This document shows, piece after piece, positions 45,137 through 53,422 of a stretch of 64,000 bases of DNA. Where the stretch lies: contig NZ_CP125947.1 of the NCBI RefSeq assembly GCF_030064165.1, positions 4,712,001 to 4,776,000 on the forward strand, read 5' to 3'. Source of the DNA: Comamonas resistens. GTDB lineage: Bacteria; Pseudomonadota; Gammaproteobacteria; Burkholderiales; Burkholderiaceae_C. Positions within the stretch are counted from its first letter, which is position 1, and every line of letters begins with the position of its first letter. A model generated the notes under the pieces. It was not told where the DNA came from. It did no database searches and saw only the letters and a list, made by a program, of their open reading frames with translations. Made by a program: the position numbers and the translations under genes.

Positions 45137-46246
45137 ATGGCACTCATGTTCCCCAGGCTCGCTCGGAATTTTGCCAAGAACGGCTACTACCCGACCGACG
45201 AAGCCACGCTCGAAAGAACCCTCAGCGCACTGGCGCCCAGCGACGGGTCGATGTGCATTTGTGATCCCTGCGCCGGCGAAGGCGTCGCCATTGCCGAAGC
45301 TGCCCATGCCCTCGGGACTGAGCTGGCCAATGCCTATGCCGTCGAGTTCGACCAGGAACGGGCCAACCATGCCCGGCTGCTGGTCGACCACTGCATCCAA
45401 GGTGACCTGATGGACACCATGATCTCGCGGCAGGCCTTCGGCCTCCTGTGGCTCAACCCGCCCTATGGCGATCTCGCAAGGGACGCGAACGGCAACCTGG
45501 GCTACGAAGGCAAGGGCCGCGGTCGCCTGGAAAAGCTGTTCTACCAGCGCACGCTGCCCCTGTTGCAGTACGGCGGCATCCTGGTCTTCATCATCCCGAT
45601 CCACGTGCTGGATCAGGAGATGGTCGGTTGGCTAACACGGCATTTCACGGACCTGTCCGTGTTTCAGGCCGTGGACAAGCAGTTCAAGCAGATCGTGATC
45701 TTCGGCCGTCGTGTCCGCCAGCGCGAGCAGGCGGGCGACGAGGTGAAAGCGTCCCGCGCCCGGCTGCTGCAAATCGGCCTGGGCGAACAGGAGGCGGACG
45801 AGCTGCCGCCAGAATGGACGCTGCTGCCGTATGTGGTCCCCACGGCCCAGGCTGAACCGGAGTATTTCTACCGGATCAGCATGGAGCCGGAGCAGTTCGC
45901 CGACGAAGTGCGGCGCCTCAAAGGCCTGTGGCCCGCGTTCGAGACCCATCTCGGCGCAACCCAGCAGACCCTGCGTGCTCCAGCACGCGCCTTGTCCCAA
46001 TGGCACCTGGCTCTGGCCCTCGCGGCTGGTGCGATCTCCGGTGTCGTGAAGTCACCCAGCGGCCGCACCCTGGCCGTCAAGGGCGACACCTTCAAGCAGA
46101 AGTCTTCCGCAGTGGAGTACCGCGAGCGCGACGATGGCTCACTGGCCGAGACCCGCATCCTCACGGACCGCTTTGTGCCAGTGATTCGGGCCTGGGACTT
46201 GACCCCTGACTCGGCCACGCTGGGCCAGGTTCTCACCATCCACTGA
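45137..46246 (+). CDS. N6-adenine-type DNA methyltransferase, DUF6094-like
   Basis: A 369-residue protein with the SAM-binding motif ICDPCAGEGVAIAEAA (near residue 42) and the catalytic NPPYGD (near residue 110), the gamma-type adenine methylase order. LPLLQYGGILVFIIP forms the motif V-VIII region. No target-recognition or endonuclease domain is obvious. It may protect ICE DNA from host restriction. The second DNA methylase of the element. Confidence 0.8.
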   Translation: MALMFPRLARNFAKNGYYPTDEATLERTLSALAPSDGSMCICDPCAGEGVAIAEAAHALGTELANAYAVEFDQERANHARLLVDHCIQGDLMDTMISRQAFGLLWLNPPYGDLARDANGNLGYEGKGRGRLEKLFYQRTLPLLQYGGILVFIIPIHVLDQEMVGWLTRHFTDLSVFQAVDKQFKQIVIFGRRVRQREQAGDEVKASRARLLQIGLGEQEADELPPEWTLLPYVVPTAQAEPEYFYRISMEPEQFADEVRRLKGLWPAFETHLGATQQTLRAPARALSQWHLALALAAGAISGVVKSPSGRTLAVKGDTFKQKSSAVEYRERDDGSLAETRILTDRFVPVIRAWDLTPDSATLGQVLTIH

Positions 46247-46298
46247 TCCCCGTGGGCGGCTTGCCGCCCGATCTTCATCACCTGCAAGGAGTATTCCC

Positions 46299-46616
46299 AT
46301 GCTGTCCATCTTCCAGGGGCGCAAGCCCCAGGTTCAACCGCTGTTCGCACTGGGCACGCTCAAGCTGAGCGAGAAGGTGCATTGGCTGGCGAGCAAAAGC
46401 CTCATCGACCCTTTGCCCTACGTGCAGCGCCATGTGCGCGGCGACTGGGGCGAGGCCAGTGAGGCCGAGCGCCAGTTGAACGACGTCGCGCTGGAACAAG
46501 GCGCCCCCATGACGTCGCGTTTTCCGATCACGCCGAGGCTGTTCCTGCTCGTCATCACCAGTGACGACCATCGCACCACGGTCGTGCAACTGCCTGAAGA
46601 AGGCGAATTGAATTGA
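46299..46616 (+). CDS. Small ICE protein, 105 aa, paralogue 1
   Basis: A 105-residue protein whose core (YVQRHVRGDWGEASEAERQLND ... LLVITSDDHRTTVVQLP) is shared with the next gene, so both come from a duplication. Similar short proteins are sometimes annotated as plasmid-related proteins. CAAGGAGT precedes the ATG. Function unknown. Confidence 0.68.
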   Translation: MLSIFQGRKPQVQPLFALGTLKLSEKVHWLASKSLIDPLPYVQRHVRGDWGEASEAERQLNDVALEQGAPMTSRFPITPRLFLLVITSDDHRTTVVQLPEEGELN

Positions 46617-46675
46617 ACTGATCGACCTGCGCCCGCATCCGCGACGCGCTTTTTTCCACCCACCGGGGCACTTCA

Positions 46676-46704
46676 CCCCGATGGGGCGAGGTGCCTCTTT
46701 TTTT
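46676..46704 (+). terminator. Terminator directly before paralogue 2
   Basis: GGCAC-ttca-CCCC-gat-GGGG-cgag-GTGCC is a nested stem followed by TCTTTTTTT; GAAGGAG follows immediately. Confidence 0.85.
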
Positions 46705-46719
46705 GAAGGAGTTACCTCC

Positions 46720-47019
46720 ATGTCCACCGTTACTCAGCAAGCTTTTCCCAGGTTCAACCCCGGCCAGGTCGTCATGACCTCGGGTATCGCCAGTCTGGTC
46801 CAACAAGGCCAGTTCAACCCTCGTCCGTACCTGCTGCGGCATCTGTCCGCCGACTGGGGCGACCTCGACGACAGCGACCGGCGCCAGAACGACGCCGCGT
46901 TGAAGTCGGGTGAGGACCGTCTGTTCTCGTCCTACGAGATCGACCCGGGCCTGAAGGTCTGGGTCATCACCGAATGGGATCGCAGCGTCACCACGGTGCT
47001 GCTGCCCAGCGAGTACTGA
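46720..47019 (+). CDS. Small ICE protein, 99 aa, paralogue 2
   Basis: A 99-residue protein related to its upstream neighbour: YLLRHLSADWGDLDDSDRRQND matches YVQRHVRGDWGEASEAERQLND, and WVITEWDRSVTTVLLPSEY matches the end. GAAGGAG lies directly upstream. Conserved Trp and Asp residues suggest a binding surface. Function unknown. Confidence 0.7.
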   Translation: MSTVTQQAFPRFNPGQVVMTSGIASLVQQGQFNPRPYLLRHLSADWGDLDDSDRRQNDAALKSGEDRLFSSYEIDPGLKVWVITEWDRSVTTVLLPSEY

Positions 47020-47072
47020 TTCTCTGCAACACCGGCCAGATCCTGAATCTGGCCGTCTCTTCCTTCCCACCC

Positions 47073-47118
47073 AGGGGCATGCCATCGCCCCTTGGGGAGC
47101 GGTGCATGCCCCTTTTTT
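47073..47118 (+). terminator. Terminator directly before the helicase gene
   Basis: GGGGCATGCC...GGTGCATGCCCC encloses an inner CCCC-tt-GGGG and is followed by six T; CTGGAG and the helicase ATG come 14-20 nt later. Confidence 0.85.
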
Positions 47119-47131
47119 CTGGAGCATCACC

Positions 47132-49414
47132 ATGAATGCACAAGTCATCGAAGCGGCCCCGACCGTAGATCCTTCGTCCCTGGACGGCGACCTGCTCGAA
47201 CAGGAATCGTCCGAGCTGTCTCTGAGCCTTCAGGACTTCGTTTCCGAGTTCGGAGACGAATTGTTGGAGTCCCTCAACCAGGCGAACCCGCCTGTCTACA
47301 GCGGCACGCCGCGCCCGCACCGGCAACTGGTGCTGGCTGGCCTCAAACGCCAGTTGTTCCCCGCCCAGGCCGAGGTCGTGCATGCGGCCTCGGAACTGCT
47401 CGTCAACCAAGGCGAGCGGGCTGTTTTTGTCAACGGCGAGATGGGCACCGGCAAGACCACGATCGGCATTGCGCTGGCCGCGGTCCTGCATGCGGAGGGC
47501 TATCGCCGCACGCTGGTCCTGAGCCCGCCGCACCTGGTCTACAAGTGGCGCCGGGAGATCCTCGAAACCGTCGCAGGCGCGAAGGTTTGGGTGCTCAATG
47601 GCCCGGACACGCTGCTCAAACTCATCAAGCTGCGCGAGCAACTGGGCGTACCTTCGGCGGCGCAAGAGTTTTTCGTCCTCGGTCGTGTCCGCATGAGGAT
47701 GGGCTTCCATTGGAAGCCTGCCTTCGCACGCAAGCGCACCCGTCACGGCTACGTGGGATGCTGCCCGCACTGCGGGGAGGTCATCACCAACCTCGACGGT
47801 GAGCCGTTCAGTGTTCAGGAGCTGGAGGCGGAAGAGTTCCGCCGCAAGTGCAATGGCTGCGGCGGTGCGCTGTGGACGCTGATGCGTCCGCGTTCACTGT
47901 CCGGCAGCGACCAGTCCTCGGCCGTGCTGCGTGCCTTGAAGCGTATTCCCACCATCGGCGAAGCCACCGCGCAACGTTTGATGAAGACCTTCGGGGACAG
48001 CTTCCTGGCCTCGATGCTCGGCGACAACCTGCACAACTTCATCAACCTGATGGACGCGAGCGGGAAACTGGTCTTCAGCGACCGCCAGGCGCACCGCATG
48101 GAGCGGGCCATGGCGAACATGGAGTTCGGCTTCGGTGAGGGTGGCTACCAACCCAGCGAATTTGTGAAGCGGTATCTGCCGCGCAGCACATTCGATTTGC
48201 TCATCGCAGACGAGGCCCACGAGTACAAGACCGGGGGCTCGGCGCAAGGCCAGGCGATGGGCGTCATCGCGTCCAAGGTCCGCAAGACGATCTCGCTCAC
48301 CGGCACCCTGATGGGTGGCTACGCGGAGGACTTGTTCCACCTGCTGTTCCGCGCGCTTCCGGGCCGCATGATCGAGGACGGCTACGTTCCCAGTCGCAAC
48401 GGCAGCATGAACGCCGCCGCGATGGCCTTTATGAGGGATCACGGTGTTCTCAAGGACATCTATTCCGAGTCCGATGGTCCGGCGCACAAGACGGCCAAGG
48501 GCAGCAAGGTCACGGTCAGAACGGTCAAGGCTCCAGGCTTCGGCCCCAAGGGCGTACTGCGCTGCATCCTGCCGTACACCATCTTCCTCAAGCTCAAAGA
48601 CATCGGCGGTGTGCTGCCGCCGTATGACGAGGAGTTCCGGGAGGTGCCGATGAGCGCCGAGCAAGGCGAGGCGTATCAGAAGCTGGCTTCCAGTCTGACC
48701 CAGCAACTCAAGGAGGCCCTGCGCAAGCGGGATACCACCTTGCTGGGCGTGGTCCTCAACACGCTGTTGGCGTGGCCCGACTGCTGCTTCAGGGCAGAGA
48801 CGGTCCGCCATCCGCGCACGCGCGACGTGCTGGCTTTCACCCCGGCCCAGTTCAACGAGCTGGAGTTGATGCCCAAGGAACGCGAGCTGATCGACATCTG
48901 CCGCCAAGAGAAGGAAGCAGGTCGCAAGACCCTGGTGTATTCGGTCTATACCGGCACGCGGGACACCACGAGCCGGCTGAAGATGCTGCTGGAGCAGGAA
49001 GGCTTCAAGGTGGCGGTACTGCGCGCAAGCGTGGATGCAAGCCAACGCGAAGACTGGATTGCCGAGCAGATCGAACGGGGTATCGACGTGCTCATCACGA
49101 ACCCCGAACTCGTCAAGACCGGGTTGGACCTGCTCGAATTCCCCACGATCGTGTTCCTGCAATCGGGGTGGAACGTGTACACGCTGCAGCAGGCCGCGCG
49201 CCGCTCGTGGCGTATCGGCCAGAAGCTGGCTGTGAAGGTGATCTACCTGGGGTATGCCGCCTCTTCACAGATGGCATGCCTCGCGTTGATGGCCAAGAAG
49301 ATCCTCGTATCCCAGAGCACATCGGGCGATGTGCCGGAGTCTGGGCTGGATGTGCTCAACCCGGACGGTGATTCCGTCGAGGTCGCACTGGCCCGGCAAC
49401 TGGTCGCCGCCTGA
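47132..49414 (+). CDS. SNF2-like DEAD/DEAH helicase with internal zinc ribbon
   Basis: A 760-residue superfamily 2 ATPase. Walker A GEMGTGKTT is at residues 102-110 and the DEAH box (LIADEAHEYK) at about 360. The C-terminal helicase lobe ends with QSGWNVYTLQQAARRSWRIGQ, the SNF2-type motif V-VI. Between the lobes a four-cysteine ribbon (CCPHCG ... CNGCGG, about residues 209-250) is inserted. It is an ICE backbone gene of unknown role; remodelling of protein-DNA complexes is likely. Confidence 0.88.
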   Translation: MNAQVIEAAPTVDPSSLDGDLLEQESSELSLSLQDFVSEFGDELLESLNQANPPVYSGTPRPHRQLVLAGLKRQLFPAQAEVVHAASELLVNQGERAVFVNGEMGTGKTTIGIALAAVLHAEGYRRTLVLSPPHLVYKWRREILETVAGAKVWVLNGPDTLLKLIKLREQLGVPSAAQEFFVLGRVRMRMGFHWKPAFARKRTRHGYVGCCPHCGEVITNLDGEPFSVQELEAEEFRRKCNGCGGALWTLMRPRSLSGSDQSSAVLRALKRIPTIGEATAQRLMKTFGDSFLASMLGDNLHNFINLMDASGKLVFSDRQAHRMERAMANMEFGFGEGGYQPSEFVKRYLPRSTFDLLIADEAHEYKTGGSAQGQAMGVIASKVRKTISLTGTLMGGYAEDLFHLLFRALPGRMIEDGYVPSRNGSMNAAAMAFMRDHGVLKDIYSESDGPAHKTAKGSKVTVRTVKAPGFGPKGVLRCILPYTIFLKLKDIGGVLPPYDEEFREVPMSAEQGEAYQKLASSLTQQLKEALRKRDTTLLGVVLNTLLAWPDCCFRAETVRHPRTRDVLAFTPAQFNELELMPKERELIDICRQEKEAGRKTLVYSVYTGTRDTTSRLKMLLEQEGFKVAVLRASVDASQREDWIAEQIERGIDVLITNPELVKTGLDLLEFPTIVFLQSGWNVYTLQQAARRSWRIGQKLAVKVIYLGYAASSQMACLALMAKKILVSQSTSGDVPESGLDVLNPDGDSVEVALARQLVAA

Positions 49415-49465
49415 TCCCCATGCCAACGCCGGCCTAGCGCCGCCGGCTTTTCATTGCTCCCACCT

Positions 49466-49511
49466 CGCAGCCACGCTCCACGGGCCCCGTGGAGCGTGGC
49501 TGCGCATTTTT
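49466..49511 (+). terminator. Strong terminator after the helicase gene
   Basis: CGCAGCCACGCTCCACG and CGTGGAGCGTGGCTGCG form a perfect 17-bp stem with a 5-nt loop, followed by CATTTTTC. A smaller GCCGGC...GCCGGC-TTTTC hairpin lies just before it. Together they close the ICE backbone transcript. Confidence 0.9.
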
Positions 49512-49722
49512 CAAGCGCAACATCGTCCCGATTTTGAACAGCATGCAGGAGCAGGACGTGACACGTCCGGACATCGCCGGCGCAATGAAGAGAATAGTGC
49601 ACAAGTCAGCGGACGCCAACCGCACGTTCCGGGGTGATGCGCAAGATGTTCAACCTGGGCGAGGTTGGGGGCTCTTGACAATTTCGATTGGTCCACAGTG
49701 AGCGGGTTGACGGCCAACGATG

Positions 49723-49890
49723 CTTGTCCAGTGCACGGTACACCTGTTGCGGCGCGCGCAATCCCTCCGCCCGCAGATGGTCGAGTAGCGTGTCTGCGCT
49801 CGCAGGATTCTCCTCACGCGCAAGTGCGTTGAGCACGAGTGACTGGCGCTTGACCAGCTCAAGAGAGTGCAGCTTGGCTGAGGGCGACAT
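49723..49890 (-). pseudogene. Fur/Zur-family 5' fragment
   Basis: About 56 residues resemble the winged-helix half of Fur-family proteins (RQSLVLNALAREENPASADTLLDHLRAEGLRAPQQVYRALDK). They align with the intact zur-like gene 0.3 kb away. After RALDK the similarity stops, and the metal-binding half is missing. It is divergent to the intact gene and marks an old rearrangement point. Confidence 0.65.
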
Positions 49891-50081
49891 TGCTTCAAAC
49901 GTTATTTTGTAACGATCATCAGTTTGGCGCTTCTAGCCCACAGAGGAAATATCAGCCCTTGCCTCGGGCTGCGGCATTCAATGGCGTCAATGCTCGTGGG
50001 AACGGGGCGATCCCATAGTCCATTCACATGGCCTGGTCGAGCGTATTGACGCGCCAGACTGACTCCAATGCAATTATTATT

Positions 50082-50095
50082 TATGTTATAACATA
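50082..50095. promoter_or_regulatory. Fur/Zur-type operator candidate TATGTTATAACATA
   Basis: A perfect 14-bp palindrome in an AT-rich stretch 28 nt upstream of the zur-like gene; GTTATAAC is the core usual for Zur boxes. A further ACATAA half site follows. Zinc-loaded Zur would repress this operon and perhaps the leftward fragment. Confidence 0.7.
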
Positions 50096-50123
50096 ACATA
50101 AAATTCAATATTAGTTCCTGTGC

Positions 50124-50537
50124 ATGTCGCGATCCATGGAGAGTTCTGTGCAACTGACTATCAACCAGCAACGAGTCCTTACGGCCCTTCGGCAAACCAG
50201 CGAGCCTCTCAGCGCATATGCGCTTCTTGATCGGTTGCGCGAGCAGGGTTTCAGTGCACCCATGCAGGTCTATCGAGCTCTGGAGCGTTTGGCCAACGAT
50301 GGGTTGGTACACCGTCTTGCGACCTTGAATGCGTACGTGCCATGCAATCACACGGTGGACTGCCAACACGGCCTCAGGGCCTTCGCCATCTGCGATCAGT
50401 GCGGCCATGTGGATGAGTTTTCTGAGCGTGGCTTGGGACGCTGCATCAACCGTTGGACGAAGAATAAAGCCTTCTCGCTGCTTAGTTCGACTATCGAACT
50501 GCATGGCAAATGCGCAGATTGCGCAGGGTCGCAATGA
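50124..50537 (+). CDS. zur: Zinc uptake regulator, Fur family
   Basis: A 137-residue Fur-family repressor. N-terminal winged helix: QRVLTALRQTSEPLSAYALLDRLREQGF-SAPMQVYRAL. Metal sites: CNHTVDCQHGLRAFAICDQCGHVDEF and a C-terminal CADC pair for the structural zinc. The CDQCGHV and tail arrangement fits Zur better than Fur. ATG at 50136 is an alternative start. The following zinc-paralogue genes support the Zur call. Confidence 0.82.
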   Translation: MSRSMESSVQLTINQQRVLTALRQTSEPLSAYALLDRLREQGFSAPMQVYRALERLANDGLVHRLATLNAYVPCNHTVDCQHGLRAFAICDQCGHVDEFSERGLGRCINRWTKNKAFSLLSSTIELHGKCADCAGSQ

Positions 50538-50663
50538 CATCTGACCGAGCCGATTGCCCCTGAATATGAAGAAATCAAGATGAAACTGAAGGCAGCCGGC
50601 TTCATCGTGGAAGACACGCTCAAAGGCATGGTGGTTCGCCCCAAAGGAAAGGAACTGGCATGA
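50538..50663 (+). pseudogene. Orphan C-terminal fragment, possibly of a cysteinyl-tRNA synthetase paralogue
   Basis: The frame is open right after the zur stop and encodes a 41-residue tail ([25 protein letters not shown]) ending at ATGA of yidD. The look of a short helix then GFIVEDT-x-KG is that of the CysRS C-terminal end. Second CysRS genes are found in zinc-starvation operons of Burkholderiales. The rest of the gene is absent. The identification is weak. Confidence 0.4.
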
Positions 50664-50917
50664 CGCGCTGGCCCGCCCGCATGCTGGTGCTGCTGGTGCG
50701 CGGCTACCAGTTGTTCATCAGCCCGATGCTCGGCCCGCGCTGCCGGTTCCACCCCACTTGCTCGCAGTACGCCGTCGAAGCCTTGCAAACGCATGGGGCC
50801 GTCAAGGGAAGCTGGCTGGCACTGCGGCGCGTGCTGCGCTGCCATCCGCTGCACCCAGGCGGGTATGACCCCGTGCCACCCGCCAAACCCACAACATCAT
50901 GGACCAAAAAACCATGA
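50660..50917 (+). CDS. yidD: Membrane protein insertion efficiency factor YidD
   Basis: An 85-residue protein of the YidD family ([31 protein letters not shown] ... [19 protein letters not shown]). It begins by overlapping the previous fragment's stop (ATGA). YidD normally sits with rpmH-rnpA-yidC; this copy is a second, cargo one. It overlaps the next start by 19 bases. Confidence 0.9.
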   Translation: MTRWPARMLVLLVRGYQLFISPMLGPRCRFHPTCSQYAVEALQTHGAVKGSWLALRRVLRCHPLHPGGYDPVPPAKPTTSWTKKP

Positions 50918-51474
50918 TCCGCAAAAACCCACGCGGCAATTTGCCACAGATTCATCCCGGCGCCTTCGTCGATCCGACCGCCATCCTGTGTGGCCTCGTG
51001 GTTGTCGAGGAAGACGTGTTCATCGGCCCCTATGCGGTCATCTGCGCGGATGAGATGGATGCCGATGGGCACATCGACCCCATCGTGATCGGCGCCCACT
51101 CCAACATCCAGGACGGCGTGGTGATCCATTCCAAGTCCGGGGCCAGTGTGCGGATCGGGCAGCGCACTTCCATTGCCCACCGTGCCATCGTGCATGGCCC
51201 CTGCGCCATCGGCAACGGCGTCTTCATCGGCTTCAACAGCGTGCTGTTCAACTGCACGGTCGATGACGGTTGCGTGGTTCGCTACAACGCCGTGGTTGAT
51301 GGCGTGCATCTGCCTTCGGGCTTCTATATGCGCTCGACCGAGCGCATCGGCCCTGAAACCGACCTGGCTGCGCGGCCGCAAGTGCCGGCCGCCGCCAGTG
51401 AGTTCTCCGAAGACATGGCACGCACAAACAACGAGCTGGTGCGGGGCTACAAAGCCATTCAAAACGAGTTCTGA
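50899..51474 (+). CDS. Gamma-class carbonic anhydrase-like protein
   Basis: A 191-residue left-handed beta-helix (hexapeptide repeat) protein. The three zinc His appear in VVIHSKSG and [10 protein letters not shown]. The protein resembles the CamH/YrdA group. In Burkholderiales zinc-starvation clusters a gamma-carbonic anhydrase often stands in for zinc beta-enzymes. The position next to zur fits that role, though all three His are retained so it still needs a metal. Confidence 0.85.
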   Translation: MDQKTMIRKNPRGNLPQIHPGAFVDPTAILCGLVVVEEDVFIGPYAVICADEMDADGHIDPIVIGAHSNIQDGVVIHSKSGASVRIGQRTSIAHRAIVHGPCAIGNGVFIGFNSVLFNCTVDDGCVVRYNAVVDGVHLPSGFYMRSTERIGPETDLAARPQVPAAASEFSEDMARTNNELVRGYKAIQNEF

Positions 51475-51476
51475 AC

Positions 51477-51614
51477 ATGGACATCACACACCCTCAACAA
51501 GCCATCACGCTGACCTTGCCGGATGGATCGCAGCGCCATTTGAATCATCTTGTCACCGTGGCAAAGGTCGGTTCCTCGAATCGCGGTCACGGGAAATCAC
51601 TGGAGAAACGTCTT
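51477..51614 (+). pseudogene. N-terminal TGS fragment of a threonyl-tRNA synthetase paralogue
   Basis: The first 30 codons (QQAITLTLPDGSQRHLNHLVTVAKV) match the TGS domain that opens ThrRS. Similarity stops there; the catalytic domain is missing. It starts two bases after the carbonic anhydrase gene, as an operon gene would. A second ThrRS is another typical Zur-regulated paralogue. Confidence 0.6.
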
Positions 51615-51719
51615 ATGCCTGATTCAAGCGAACTCAGAAGCCGGGGCTTGAAGGTCACGGTGCCTCACCTGCAAATCCTGGCAATATTTCAGAAAGCAGA
51701 TAACGAGAAAAACACATGA
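51615..51719 (+). pseudogene. N-terminal fragment of a Fur-type regulator
   Basis: The 34 codons from this ATG read MPDSSELRSRGLKVTVPHLQILAIFQ and then stop. SELR-GLKVT-P-L-IL is the start of Fur proteins. It is in frame with the preceding ThrRS fragment, so both form one 80-codon mosaic frame. It shows that at least two broken genes were joined here. Confidence 0.6.
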
Positions 51720-52234
51720 ACTCCAATACTGATGCATCCCGCTCCATCAAGGCCTCTGTGCCGGTGTCATTGCATGCTAGAACGTCCGTTGAACAGGTAG
51801 AGGAAGGCCGGGAACTGGCGCCGAAGTTCGATCAGGATGGCTTGATCACTTGCATCACCACCGATGCAGACAGTGGCGACGTGCTGATGCTGGGCTACAT
51901 GAACCATGAAGCCTTGGTGAAAACTGTTCAAACTGGGAAAGCGCACTACTGGAGTCGATCGCGGAAAACGCTGTGGCACAAAGGGGCAACCAGCGGCTTG
52001 GTGCAGGAAGTCGAAGAAATGCGCGTCGACGATGACCAAGATGCGGTATGGCTACGTGTTCGCGTATCCGGCTCCGGTGCTAGTTGCCACGTCGGCTATC
52101 GCTCATGCTTTTACCGGTGCATTCCAGTTGGTAAAGAGCATGGAGCAGGAAAGGAACTGATATTCACCGAATCGAGCAAAACCTTTGATCCCAATCTGAT
52201 CTACGGAGATGCACCCAACCCGACGCTTCTGTAA
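51716..52234 (+). CDS. Phosphoribosyl-AMP cyclohydrolase paralogue with altered zinc site
   Basis: A 172-residue HisI-type enzyme, which opens the adenine ring in histidine synthesis. The motifs [25 protein letters not shown], and [13 protein letters not shown] identify it. The usual DCD triplet, whose Cys is a zinc ligand, is DDD here (residues 105-107); Cys124 and Cys131 remain. N- and C-terminal extensions are longer than in housekeeping HisI. Together with zur it looks like a second HisI for zinc shortage. Confidence 0.88.
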   Translation: MNSNTDASRSIKASVPVSLHARTSVEQVEEGRELAPKFDQDGLITCITTDADSGDVLMLGYMNHEALVKTVQTGKAHYWSRSRKTLWHKGATSGLVQEVEEMRVDDDQDAVWLRVRVSGSGASCHVGYRSCFYRCIPVGKEHGAGKELIFTESSKTFDPNLIYGDAPNPTLL

Positions 52235-52590
52235 GCGTTCCGCTCCAAGAAGTAGTGTGATACCCGTTGGTGCTGGGCGCCCCGGCCATCTGCGAGGATC
52301 ATCCTCGTCAGGTTGATCGGCTTCTTCGTAAGTGCGAACAAGAGCCACTTATCGTCCAGAGGGTAGCGACCTTCGACGTGATAATGACTTTGGTTTACGC
52401 CGGCATCGCTTTGGATTTGGTAGGTGCGGCGCTTATTTCTTCCAGTCGCGTGTCTGGCGTCTTACCTCGGCGCATAGCTGGCTAGGCCAACCATGCTCAC
52501 AACATCTCTTCTGCGACGTAATGCGAAGCCGAATGGGCAGTCCAAAGTCAGCTGAAAGGTGCCTTAGGAATGCGGGGCGATTCAACGTAT
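52235..52590. other. 356-bp gap without recognisable gene
   Basis: Short open frames exist on the plus strand but none has a ribosome binding site or a known domain. It lies between the zinc-related remnants and the sulfide module, so it may be a junction of two cargo blocks. Confidence 0.4.
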
Positions 52591-52803
52591 TCAGTGCCCG
52601 CGCACCTGGCTTTTTGTCTTAAGTGGACAAGTGTTGATGCCGACGATTAGATACAACGGGCAAAAGCGCACTACCCCCGTCAGGAGCGGGATGACGCCCA
52701 GCCAGCCCCACCAACCTACTGTGCCTGTAGCGGCTAGTGCGATGAGGGCGACACCGACAAGGATTCGAAGGATGCGGTCCACGCCGCCGACATTGAATTT
52801 CAT
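52591..52803 (-). CDS. DUF2892 inner-membrane protein
   Basis: A 70-residue protein with two hydrophobic helices (ILVGVALIALAATG and LGVIPLLTGVVRF) and the family pattern CPLY-x-IVGINTCP. DUF2892 domains accompany rhodanese and persulfide dioxygenase genes. It is probably in one operon with the rhodanese gene upstream (69-bp gap). Confidence 0.85.
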   Translation of the reverse strand: MKFNVGGVDRILRILVGVALIALAATGTVGWWGWLGVIPLLTGVVRFCPLYLIVGINTCPLKTKSQVRGH

Positions 52804-52872
52804 GATTTATCCTGCGTCAGTCAAACAAAAAACGAAGCCAGACACGGCTGAATGTGGATATCGGCGAGGCGC

Positions 52873-53400
52873 TCACCCGGCAAGCGCGTTGCGGTTCCAG
52901 GGCATGCGCATCAGCACGCGGGCGAGCCCGCAGAACCCCGAGACACCCGCAAACACAAGCCCGGCCCCCACAAAGCCCGAGAGCGCATGAAACCACGGCG
53001 AGACCGTGGCACCCAGCACCGCCCCGAGCACGATCAATGAGCCTGCGGCGATCTGCACCTGCCGCTGCAGCTCCAGCGGCCGCGAGGCATCGGCCACGAC
53101 GGGTAGCCCCGCTTTTTTCCACGCGTCCAGCCCGCCTTCCAGTACGTAGGCTTCGCAGGCCGTACAGGCCCCCAGAGCCGACGCGTTCACCCTCGTCCGG
53201 TTGCCTGAGCGGCAATGGAAGATGACGGCCGGCGCTCCGTCGAGCGGCATGTCGCCGCTTTGCAGGCGGTCCATGGGGACATGGCGCGCCGCTGCAATGC
53301 GTTCGCGGGCGTGTTCGTCCGCGGCACGGATGTCCACAAGGACGGCGCCCTGTTTCACAAGTTCGCTGGCGGCTCGGGGCGAGATGGATTTCAGGGACAT
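52873..53400 (-). CDS. Rhodanese-DUF2892 fusion, YgaP-like sulfurtransferase
   Basis: A 175-residue membrane-anchored sulfurtransferase. Residues about 5-105 are a rhodanese domain with active loop HCRSGNRT; residues about 115-170 are two helices like DUF2892. YgaP has the same order. It would handle sulfane sulfur at the inner membrane. It follows the repressor gene by 22 bases. ATG chosen after a short Gly/Pro upstream frame was rejected. Confidence 0.88.
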   Translation of the reverse strand: MSLKSISPRAASELVKQGAVLVDIRAADEHARERIAAARHVPMDRLQSGDMPLDGAPAVIFHCRSGNRTRVNASALGACTACEAYVLEGGLDAWKKAGLPVVADASRPLELQRQVQIAAGSLIVLGAVLGATVSPWFHALSGFVGAGLVFAGVSGFCGLARVLMRMPWNRNALAG

Positions 53401-53422
53401 GGGGATGGCCTCCGGTGGCGGG

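Noticed and set aside
47894..49162. 422-codon minus-strand open frame inside the helicase gene
   Set aside because: The plus-strand helicase has all its motifs here; the antisense frame has none and has low-complexity composition.
49640..49722. Insertion-sequence end beside the Fur fragment
   Set aside because: I looked for terminal inverted repeats and a transposase and found neither.
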